In this document: piece after piece, positions 1-5,045 of the stretch | Numbering within the stretch: position 1 is the first letter of the stretch | Layout: each line of letters opens with the position of its first letter | From: Heteroruminococcus sp964370005 | GTDB lineage: Bacteria > Bacillota > Clostridia > Oscillospirales > Ruminococcaceae | Assembly (NCBI GenBank): GCA_964370005.1 | Contig: CAYJGR010000092.1 | Span: 1 to 5,909, forward strand | Length of the DNA: 5,909 nt | Direction of reading: 5' to 3' | Translations under genes and position numbers: made by a program | The notes under the pieces: model-generated | Databases searched by the model: none | What the model saw: only the letters and a program-made list of their open reading frames with translations | Told to the model about the DNA's origin: nothing

Positions 1-17
1 AAAATGGTCATAATTAT

Positions 18-58
18 GCCATGTTTTTCGGTTGTCACAAAGTGACGAGAAAAACGGC
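18..58. other. Imperfect stem-loop upstream of the regulator
   Basis: A hairpin centred on GTCAC-AAA-GTGAC (34-46) is extended by TTTTTC (24-29) pairing with GAAAAA (49-54), and more weakly by GCC (18-20) with GGC (56-58), with small bulges. No T tract follows on the plus strand. It could be the 3' end of a transcript from a gene left of the window, or a regulatory structure. The role is unknown. Confidence 0.4.
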
Positions 59-69
59 TTCTAAATATG

Positions 70-92
70 AGTTTGAAATTTATTTTCAAACT
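70..92. repeat. 9-bp perfect inverted repeat, 5-nt loop
   Basis: AGTTTGAAA (70-78) and TTTCAAACT (84-92) are exact reverse complements around a TTTAT loop. The repeat lies about 30 bp upstream of the -35 box of the regulator promoter. It could be an operator or the end of an upstream transcript. It is AT-rich and has no clear T run, so the terminator reading is weak. Confidence 0.45.
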
Positions 93-123
93 TTCATTCT
101 CCTAAACTTATTTTTATTAATTG

Positions 124-153
124 TTGACTAATTTAAGTTCATTATAGTATGAT
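124..153 (+). promoter_or_regulatory. Sigma-A-type promoter of the Crp/Fnr regulator
   Basis: The -35 box TTGACT (124-129) and -10 box TATGAT (148-153) are separated by 18 bp, and each differs from consensus at one position. Transcription would start near 160, about 35 nt before the ATG at 196. The strength of this promoter shows that the regulator gene was recently functional, whatever its present state. Confidence 0.7.
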
Positions 154-167
154 CAAAATAACATTTC

Positions 168-183
168 TGTTGTGTAGACAACA
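168..183. promoter_or_regulatory. Palindromic operator candidate TGTTGT-N4-ACAACA
   Basis: This perfect 16-bp palindrome (TGTTGT GTAG ACAACA) lies between the predicted transcription start and the RBS of the regulator. Its length and two-fold symmetry match the binding-site geometry of Crp/Fnr dimers (TGTGA-N6-TCACA, TTGAT-N4-ATCAA). Its place downstream of the promoter would suit autorepression by the regulator encoded just after it. This is inferred from geometry and position; the half-site is not a known consensus that I can name. Confidence 0.45.
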
Positions 184-190
184 AAAGGAG
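184..190 (+). promoter_or_regulatory. RBS that fixes the original regulator start at 196
   Basis: AAAGGAG lies 5 nt upstream of ATG 196. No Shine-Dalgarno-like sequence precedes TTG 276, the first possible start in the frame that encodes most of the regulator. The native start is therefore at 196, in a different frame from the rest of the protein. Confidence 0.8.
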
Positions 191-195
191 CTTTT

Positions 196-306
196 ATGGA
201 GAAAAATTATAATAAAATAATGACCAACAAGCTTTTTAATAATATTTCAGAAAATGATTTTTATTCTATGCTTAATTGTCTTATGGTAAAAACGAAATTA
301 TTTTAA
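196..306 (+). pseudogene. N-terminal piece of the Crp/Fnr regulator, out of frame
   Basis: From ATG 196, which has a good RBS, 36 codons are read before TAA at 304-306. The peptide includes LFNNISENDFYSMLNCL, which matches the usual start of Crp/Fnr proteins (a helix before the cyclic-nucleotide-binding-like barrel, pattern LF..IsE.#...L..CL). The next expected element, a tyrosine followed by K.EIIL..GD, is present but in another frame, as YGKNEIILNVGD from 282. Relatives usually have about six residues between CL and that tyrosine. They are missing here, so a deletion of about 19 nt, or an equivalent small deletion plus a one-base loss, has joined the two parts out of frame. Confidence 0.65.
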
Positions 307-833
307 ACGTGGGAGATAGTATAAACTTTGTTGGGGCAGTGCTTGAAGGCTCTGTAAAAATAATCAAAACAGACTACGATGGAAATGAGTCAATTATAGC
401 CGAAGTTTTAGAGGGAGATATTTTTGCCGAAGTTTTTGCCTGTGCAGAAATTTTTAGAAGTCCTGTATCGATTATCTCTGCTACTCAAAGTAAAGTTTTA
501 TTTTTTGATTATCGAAAAATAATTACATCTTGCAGTTCATCTTGTATTTTTCATCAAAAGCTAATTTCTAATATGTTAAATGTTGTTGCAAATAAAAGCT
601 TATATCTTCACAGAAGAATAGATATAATTTCTAAAAAATCATTAAGAGACAAAATACTGACATATTTTCATTATGAAAGAATGGGACGAAAGCGTTTTTT
701 TATATCCATGAACCGAGAAGAGCTTGCAAGTTTTTTATGTGCGGATAGAAGTGCATTATCAAATGAACTCTCAAAAATGAAAAAAGATGAGTTAATTGAT
801 TATTCTAAAAATGAGTTTGTCCTATTAAAATAA
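276..833 (+). CDS. Crp/Fnr-family transcriptional regulator, frameshifted and lacking its native N-terminus
   Basis: This frame encodes a DNA-binding regulator of the Crp/Fnr superfamily. Counting from TTG 276, residues 5-90 form the cyclic-nucleotide-binding-like beta barrel (NEIILNVGD, GSVKII, and a GD.FAE...RSP phosphate-cassette-like stretch at 48-63). Residues 92-120 fit the dimerisation helix. Residues 145-176 form the winged helix-turn-helix (NREELASFLCADRSALSNEL). The protein ends with FVLLK, as relatives do. With the out-of-frame N-terminal piece the length would be about 215 residues, close to the family norm of about 220-230. The cysteines (56, 86, 90, 155) do not form the N-terminal iron-sulfur cluster pattern of Fnr. 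The ligand is unknown. TTG 276 has no RBS and would begin just before the barrel, so a functional product is doubtful; I read the gene as a recent pseudogene. The coding is strongly AT-rich, unlike the adhesin gene downstream. Confidence 0.75.
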   Translation: MSYGKNEIILNVGDSINFVGAVLEGSVKIIKTDYDGNESIIAEVLEGDIFAEVFACAEIFRSPVSIISATQSKVLFFDYRKIITSCSSSCIFHQKLISNMLNVVANKSLYLHRRIDIISKKSLRDKILTYFHYERMGRKRFFISMNREELASFLCADRSALSNELSKMKKDELIDYSKNEFVLLK

Positions 834-850
834 ACATAGATACCATGTTA

Positions 851-877
851 GTAGTATTTGATTTATCAATGTGCTAC
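851..877 (+). terminator. Possible terminator hairpin after the regulator
   Basis: GTAGTAT (851-857) pairs with GTGCTAC (871-877), with two G-U pairs, and TTGA (858-861) pairs with TCAA (866-869) around a TTTA loop. The hairpin starts 17 nt after the regulator stop codon. No T run follows, so an efficient rho-independent terminator is uncertain. Confidence 0.35.
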
Positions 878-897
878 AACTCCTTGCTATATTCCCA

Positions 898-1091
898 CTA
901 TATCCCGGGTATAAAACGGTGCGCTATGTTGTCTATATCAATTGCCCCCCGATATCCAAACCATAATATCCTCAGCCACCCCCGCAGCTTGTAGTAATCC
1001 TGTCGCAGTTTATCTTATCGAGGTTGATGGCGTAGGCGGCGAGGGTCTTGCCGGCGTTTTGGTGCATGGTGACCCGGCGGGTTGTGGCCAT
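898..1091 (-). pseudogene. Decayed 62-codon minus-strand frame with relaxase-like start
   Basis: Reading leftward from ATG 1091, the frame begins MATTRRVTMHQNAGKT and continues to D25, then meets TTATC repeated twice in tandem (1010-1019; GATAA twice on the coding strand). Removing one 5-bp copy joins it to LRQDYYKLRGWLRILW...AHRFIPGI and a TAG at 900-898, giving 62 codons without a stop. As it stands, the first frame stops at 974-972 after 39 codons. The opening MATTR...MH.N.GKT resembles the N-terminus of relaxases of clostridial conjugative elements, from memory of that family. The second half is not recognised, so it may be the N- and C-terminal ends of a larger gene fused by an internal deletion. 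No RBS precedes the ATG. It is almost certainly not expressed as a working protein. Confidence 0.4.
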
Positions 1092-1094
1092 GAT

Positions 1095-1152
1095 AGAAGA
1101 TAGATAAGGTCAAGAACACCCACACGGATGCCCTTGACCTTATCTATCTTCT
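1095..1152. repeat. 20-bp perfect inverted repeat with 18-nt loop
   Basis: AGAAGATAGATAAGGTCAAG (1095-1114) and its exact reverse complement (1133-1152) flank an 18-nt loop. The right-hand side is followed on the plus strand by GTTTTTCTG, so the structure could act as a plus-strand terminator, although no nearby plus-strand gene needs one. It also ends 3 bp before the ATG of the relaxase-like remnant, the place where an origin of transfer often lies. The perfect arms stand out beside the decayed surroundings. Confidence 0.75.
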
Positions 1153-1179
1153 GTTTTTCTGTTCTCTAACAAACTAATT

Positions 1180-1207
1180 CCCCACCCTGTCAGAAAACAG
1201 GGCGGGG
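1180..1207 (-). terminator. GC-rich terminator hairpin of the surface-protein remnant
   Basis: CCCC-A-CCCTGT (1180-1190) pairs with ACAGGG-C-GGGG (1197-1207) around a CAGAAA loop, with one A/C mismatch. It lies 37 bp beyond the stop codon of the minus-strand surface-protein remnant, and the minus strand then reads AATTAGTTTGTT, a broken T-rich tail. It was probably that gene's terminator. Confidence 0.55.
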
Positions 1208-1244
1208 GTTATCTGTTTACAGCGAAAATAATTCTAATTTAGAT

Positions 1245-1469
1245 TTATTTCTTAAGCGAAACAGCACCGGCAACGATCAGCGACAGGGTAGCCAGAGCAG
1301 CTGCTACACCAACAACATCATTTGCACCTGTGTCGGCATAGTCAGCCTGCAGGGTGAATGCGGCATCATTTGTAAATGTGGGCGAACCACCGAATAGCAC
1401 TCGATGTCAGCATCCTGATCGCCGTGGCTAAGTTTTAGCTTATAAGTTGTGCTTGAATTGTGCCACTGT
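1245..1469 (-). pseudogene. C-terminal remnant of an anchored surface protein, frameshifted
   Basis: Reading leftward, one frame gives WHNSSTTYKLKLSHGDQDAD and then IECYS. At about 1389-1393 the coding sense moves to another frame as GGSPTFTNDAAFTLQADYADTG, then a hydrophobic stretch VVGVAAALATLSLIVAGAV and SLKK before TAA (1247-1245). A TG-containing motif, a membrane segment and a short basic tail are the hallmark of C-terminal anchoring signals on Gram-positive surface proteins. A one-base loss near 1390 explains the frame change. The 5' boundary is unclear: the first frame stays open into the adhesin promoter, but convincing protein-like sequence ends at about 1469. The rest of the gene has been lost, apparently replaced by the adhesin promoter region. 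The parent family cannot be named. Confidence 0.6.
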
Positions 1470-1499
1470 ACAAAAAAACTTGTTTTTTGGCTAAGGTTG

Positions 1500-1527
1500 T
1501 TTACAATTTTTTTTGGTCTGATACAAT
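1500..1527 (+). promoter_or_regulatory. Adhesin promoter with a T8 tract in its spacer
   Basis: The -35 box TTTACA (1500-1505) and -10 box TACAAT (1522-1527) each differ from consensus at one position and are 16 bp apart. Transcription would start near 1534, leaving a leader of about 50 nt. Eight consecutive T (1507-1514) fill half of the spacer, so slippage in the run would change the spacing. Confidence 0.6.
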
Positions 1528-1574
1528 TTAAATGTATGTCGAAAAGCAGAAGATATAAGCACGATTAGGACAAT

Positions 1575-1581
1575 AAAGGAG
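1575..1581 (+). promoter_or_regulatory. RBS of the adhesin gene
   Basis: AAAGGAG lies 5 nt before ATG 1587. It supports this start, as does the signal peptide that begins there. Confidence 0.85.
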
Positions 1582-1586
1582 ATTGG

Positions 1587-1673
1587 ATGAAAAACGCATT
1601 AATAAAAGTGACATCGTTAGCATTGGCTTTTGCCATAACCTTAATGATTTACTCCCCCCAAACCGTATATGCG
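1587..1673 (+). other. Signal peptide of the adhesin
   Basis: Residues 1-29 have a short basic start (K2, K7), the hydrophobic core LALAFAITLMI and a small-residue cleavage site VYA before AD. The protein is therefore exported by the Sec route. Confidence 0.85.
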
Positions 1674-4600
1674 GCTGACGTTACTTCCACGTTGGAAAAT
1701 GAAAACTCTGATATATCGGTTGACGGCACTATCGTAGCAGCCGGCGGTACAATTGATTACGACGATATAAAAGATAGCGGGTTTATCCTTAACCTTAGTT
1801 TTGATATCCCCGTACTTGGAGATGACCCTGACCCTGCAAACCCCACTATCCCTAGAGTAGACTATGGTGATACCGCAACCTATACCCTGACAGATAGCGA
1901 ACATCTTGTGCTAAACTCTGTCAATGTTACAGATATTCCTATTTACACATCAACTAATATAAATCTGGGAACAGTTTCCTTCACTAAGCCTTCGCCTACC
2001 GACCCCATACAAGCTACAATTACATTTAATGGTGACGCAGATATCTTTAACGGAAATTCTGACAATGTCAAAGGCGAGCTTGAGGTGGGCATAGGACTCA
2101 CAGGCCTTTCCATAGGCGATACCGAGCAAAATATCCCCATCACTGTTTTTGGCAAGAACTACACCATAAACATCCCCGCCACCGCCATCGATTACGGCCT
2201 TACAAAAGACGGTGTGCTAAGCGACGGTAAAATTACATGGACAGTACAGGCCTCTCGCACACAAGGTTCCACCCCTCTCTCTTTAGATGGTTATGTGTTC
2301 GAGGATAATTTATCCGCCGCCGGCACATATGTGGATGGGTCATTTGCGGTAGGCGGTGCGTCCGCTACCCCCACACACTCAGGTAATACACTGAGCTATA
2401 CATTTCCCGCAGGTACTACAGGTGCCCAAACCATCACATACCAAACTGACGTTATAGATTCATCAAACCCCATTAATGGCAACAAAAACATGGTAAACAC
2501 CGCCACCCTAAACAGCCCTGCCGGAAGCGAAGTTAAAGAGGTGCAGGATACCGTTACCGTATCCCAAAACTGGATCTCAAAAGAGGCCACTGCAGTTAAT
2601 GAGCTTAGCGGTGAGATAACATGGACGATTATTTTTAACCATCTGGGGCTTACACTACAGAACGTTGTGCTGCATGAAGATTTAAGTGACGGCGAAATTA
2701 AAGCTATATCCTATGTGACAAGTGCCGATGGAACAACGACAAGCTGGAATACCACATCTAACTCAGTTCACATTTCAAGCTCAACTCAAACTTCTTTTAA
2801 TTTGGGCGCTATAACCGGCCCAATAAAAATAACAGTTACCTCCGAGACTGATTTGGGTAGTGGGCTTGTTACGCAGAAAGAAAGTGTTACCAATACAGCT
2901 TTCTTTACATGGCAGGGATACTCCGGCAATAGCGTTATAGACTACGACACGGTGGACATAGGCTACACCGCCATGGGCAAAAACGGCACTGCTAATAAAA
3001 GCGATGGCACCGTTGACTGGACTGTAAGCATTGATCCTAATACTCAGGCATTTACAGACTCGGTTATATATGACGCACTTATATACGGCGAGTCGGGCAC
3101 GATTAATTGGGGCAGTGTGACCAGCACAGGAGCTACATCCGCCATTTTGCAAAGGCTCACTCCAAGTTACGGGATGGCTTATAAAGATGGGTCTATTACA
3201 TCGTCAAGTGACACCGTAATACTGCCCCTAATGAGTGGCAGTGTCCGTGTAGGTGATCTGATAAAGGTCACCGACAATGATGGTGATGCCACAAATGCAA
3301 TCAGCTTTTCCTACACATCACATGTGCTTGATGCCGGCTACTTAGTGGGTGACGGCACCACTATAACAAACACAGCCTCACTTTTTACAGACGATACCTT
3401 TTTGATTAGTGCGGCAGGCAGTGTCATCTCGGTGGACAACGTATCAAAGGTTGCCCTGCCCAGAAATAATACCACTCTAACAAACTTCACATCGCTTATT
3501 AATGCTACCGCCGCCGCCACCTCGGCCAGCTTTAACTACGATGACCAAACCGTGGTATTTCGCATTAAAACCAATTTGAATGGGCTTGACGGCGCAAGCA
3601 TAGGACATAGTATCCCCTCTCACGAGCTTGGCGATATAGTCTACACCGACACCCTGCCCACGGGCTGGGAATTTGTGCCCTTTGAGAGTGGTGATGACTA
3701 TTATATCTATGATGCAAGCGGAGCACCGGCCGATTTTTCCTCATCTGCGGACGCATTGGTGTTTAGTAAAGCTATAGTTGGGGGTAACCACACCGCAAGC
3801 TTTACATTTGCGCAGGATGTGGTAAAGCCCTACACCATCTTTTTGCGGGCACAGCCCACCGACTCTACCACACTAAAGACATATTTTGCAAAAAACGGCT
3901 CTACCACCGTGACAAATAATGTAGATGTTTATAAAGAAGGCAGTAGTGTCCCTCTTGGTAGCTCCGATGAGGACGTGGTCATAAACAGTGAGATATTATC
4001 AAAAAATCATGTCGCAGACGAGTCCACAGGTGTTGTAACTTGGGATATATTCTACAACCCAAATCAGCAACCCGTCATTGACAGTAGCACCACACTTCTC
4101 GACACGCTGCCAGATGGCGTAGACCTTCGAACAGACGCAAAGTCCAATATATTCTTTACAGATGCGTCGGGCAATGTGAATGTTGCAATTTACGAGGTGC
4201 CCATAAATGCTGACGGCACTCTCGGTAGTCCCATCGGCTCCAATCTTGCTGATGCAAGCACTGTTTCATTCGACCCCATAACACGCATAATTACATTTAA
4301 GATACCTAATGCCGCTAAGGCCTATAAGTACACCTACACCACCGATATAACCTGTGCAGGCAATGTGGTGGCCAAAAATAACGTGCGTTTTAGCAGTGGC
4401 GAAGCGGGTAATTTGGAGCAGTCCTCGCAGTACGATATATCTGTGGCGGCCGCCTCTGCAAGTATGGGGCGTAATAAGTATATTAGCCTCATTACCACCG
4501 ATCACTTTACATCTGCACCGCTGGACGGCGCGGAGTTCACCCTGTTTTCCACAGGCGTGGCTGTAATAAACCTTAAGGGCACAAACAGCATCGAGATAAC

Positions 4601-4967
4601 CCATATCCCCGCAGGCACTTCTTATACCGTGCTTCTTGATGGATACAATACCGATAAATATGAAGTGTTGGGCAAAGAGGGACGCTCCCGCACAGGTGTA
4701 ATTGTGCAGGACGCCACCCAATTCGAGGGTTTTAGCGTGAGAATTCGTCCCACAACAGCCTATCTCAACACTATGGTCTATTCCACCGACACCACTACCA
4801 CCGATGCCTCAAACAGCAATGGTGATCAAAACCCCAATACACGCGAAAGCACAAATGTGTATGCATGGGCAATGTGTGCCGCTCTTTCACTGGCAGGTAT
4901 GACCTATGCTTATGTGAATTTGCGAAAAAAAGAAAATAATCTTTCATTCACCCATTCCAAAAAGTAA
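1587..4967 (+). CDS. Large secreted adhesin-like protein with a C-terminal sortase signal
   Basis: This is a 1126-residue surface protein, likely an adhesin or pilus-like stalk. Residues 1-29 are a signal peptide (basic start, hydrophobic core, cleavage near VYA-AD). Residues about 31-200 resemble the N-terminal adhesin domain of Gram-positive wall proteins (GDTATYTL, then NVKGELEVGI, ending in IPA). Residues about 201-955 contain five beta-sandwich repeats of roughly 125-185 residues, each opening with a lysine (K207, K332, K465, K621, K806) and four of them a DG/SG-x-#-x-W motif, and closing with an NTA/NNV motif (N304, N436, N595, N778, N931). This layout is typical of DUF11-like or isopeptide-forming stalk domains. 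Residues about 960-1055 are a SpaA/Cna-B-like domain (PLDGAEFTLF at 978-987). After a Thr/Ser-rich spacer come NPNTR (1082-1086), a membrane segment (1091-1112) and a basic tail. The class B sortase downstream is the probable anchoring enzyme. The binding target is unknown. Confidence 0.9.
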   Translation: MKNALIKVTSLALAFAITLMIYSPQTVYAADVTSTLENENSDISVDGTIVAAGGTIDYDDIKDSGFILNLSFDIPVLGDDPDPANPTIPRVDYGDTATYTLTDSEHLVLNSVNVTDIPIYTSTNINLGTVSFTKPSPTDPIQATITFNGDADIFNGNSDNVKGELEVGIGLTGLSIGDTEQNIPITVFGKNYTINIPATAIDYGLTKDGVLSDGKITWTVQASRTQGSTPLSLDGYVFEDNLSAAGTYVDGSFAVGGASATPTHSGNTLSYTFPAGTTGAQTITYQTDVIDSSNPINGNKNMVNTATLNSPAGSEVKEVQDTVTVSQNWISKEATAVNELSGEITWTIIFNHLGLTLQNVVLHEDLSDGEIKAISYVTSADGTTTSWNTTSNSVHISSSTQTSFNLGAITGPIKITVTSETDLGSGLVTQKESVTNTAFFTWQGYSGNSVIDYDTVDIGYTAMGKNGTANKSDGTVDWTVSIDPNTQAFTDSVIYDALIYGESGTINWGSVTSTGATSAILQRLTPSYGMAYKDGSITSSSDTVILPLMSGSVRVGDLIKVTDNDGDATNAISFSYTSHVLDAGYLVGDGTTITNTASLFTDDTFLISAAGSVISVDNVSKVALPRNNTTLTNFTSLINATAAATSASFNYDDQTVVFRIKTNLNGLDGASIGHSIPSHELGDIVYTDTLPTGWEFVPFESGDDYYIYDASGAPADFSSSADALVFSKAIVGGNHTASFTFAQDVVKPYTIFLRAQPTDSTTLKTYFAKNGSTTVTNNVDVYKEGSSVPLGSSDEDVVINSEILSKNHVADESTGVVTWDIFYNPNQQPVIDSSTTLLDTLPDGVDLRTDAKSNIFFTDASGNVNVAIYEVPINADGTLGSPIGSNLADASTVSFDPITRIITFKIPNAAKAYKYTYTTDITCAGNVVAKNNVRFSSGEAGNLEQSSQYDISVAAASASMGRNKYISLITTDHFTSAPLDGAEFTLFSTGVAVINLKGTNSIEITHIPAGTSYTVLLDGYNTDKYEVLGKEGRSRTGVIVQDATQFEGFSVRIRPTTAYLNTMVYSTDTTTTDASNSNGDQNPNTRESTNVYAWAMCAALSLAGMTYAYVNLRKKENNLSFTHSKK
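2187..4451 (+). repeat. Five tandem diverged beta-sandwich domains in the adhesin
   Basis: Approximate residue limits are 201-327, 328-460, 461-617, 618-802 and 803-955. Four repeats show K..., then G.#.W (GKITWTV, GEITWTI, GTVDWTV, GVVTWDI); the fourth has TVVFRI instead. All end with an Asn-containing strand (VNTATL, TNTAFF, TNTASL, TNNVDV, KNNVRF). The DNA copies are too diverged to recombine easily, so these are old protein repeats. The spacing of Lys near the first strand and Asn near the last is that of domains stabilised by internal Lys-Asn isopeptide bonds; whether the bonds form is inference. Confidence 0.65.
4830..4964 (+). other. C-terminal sorting signal, motif NPNTR
   Basis: NPNTR (residues 1082-1086) is followed by ESTN, a hydrophobic segment of about 22 residues (VYAWAMCAALSL...AYVNL) and the tail RKKENNLSFTHSKK. 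The order motif, membrane segment, basic tail is that of a cell-wall sorting signal. NP at the first two positions resembles the NPxT motif of class B sortase substrates rather than LPxTG. Arg at the last motif position is unusual. Confidence 0.75.
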
Positions 4968-4982
4968 TGCATACATAAATAT

Positions 4983-5032
4983 AATCCGAACCGCCACACA
5001 GTAAACACTGTTGATAAGCGGTTCGGATTTTT
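4983..5032 (+). terminator. Compound terminator between convergent adhesin and sortase genes
   Basis: AATCCGAACCGC (4983-4994) pairs exactly with GCGGTTCGGATT (5018-5029), and TTTTT (5028-5032) overlaps and follows the arm. The loop holds a second small hairpin, ACAGT (4998-5002) with ACTGT (5007-5011). It terminates the adhesin transcript. On the minus strand the stem is followed by a T/A-rich stretch (TTATATTTATG), so it probably also ends the sortase transcript. Confidence 0.85.
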
Positions 5033-5045
5033 CATTTGCCTCGGG

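Larger units (their letters stand above)
834..1586. other. Non-coding stretch with minus-strand gene debris
   Basis: No intact gene is visible in these roughly 750 bases. In order they hold a hairpin after the regulator, a frameshifted 62-codon frame, a 20-bp inverted repeat, a GC-rich terminator hairpin, a frameshifted C-terminal fragment of a surface protein, and the promoter and leader of the adhesin. The decayed frames all point left, opposite to the flanking genes on the plus strand. The mixture suggests remnants of an earlier gene order. Confidence 0.7.

Noticed and set aside
834..849. ACAT...ATGT hairpin directly after the regulator stop
   Set aside because: Only 4-5 base pairs and no T run; the hairpin at 851-877 is better.
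927..942. TGTTGT-CTAT-ATCAAT, similar to one half of the regulator palindrome
   Set aside because: Only one half-site matches and it lies within the decayed minus-strand frame, not near a promoter.
1471..1489. CAAAAAAA-CT-TGTTTTTTG inverted A/T run as a terminator or operator
   Set aside because: Complementarity comes from homopolymer A and T runs with little GC; it is too weak to call a structure.
1470..1557. Upstream extension of the surface-protein remnant (open frame through the adhesin promoter)
   Set aside because: The frame stays open mainly because of A/T runs, and the translation loses protein-like character; the same bases form a good promoter on the other strand.
1641..1904. 87-codon open frame on the minus strand
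   Set aside because: Overlaps the signal peptide and N-terminal domain of the adhesin on the opposite strand and shows no family features.
2781..3152. 123-codon open frame on the minus strand inside the adhesin gene
   Set aside because: Antisense shadow of the adhesin; no domain or start signal.
4354..4566. 70-codon plus-strand frame inside the adhesin gene
   Set aside because: Out-of-frame shadow of the adhesin without an RBS.
4266..4721. 151-codon open frame on the minus strand inside the adhesin gene
   Set aside because: It lies opposite a clearly real secreted protein, has no RBS or recognisable domain, and its composition is that of an antisense shadow.
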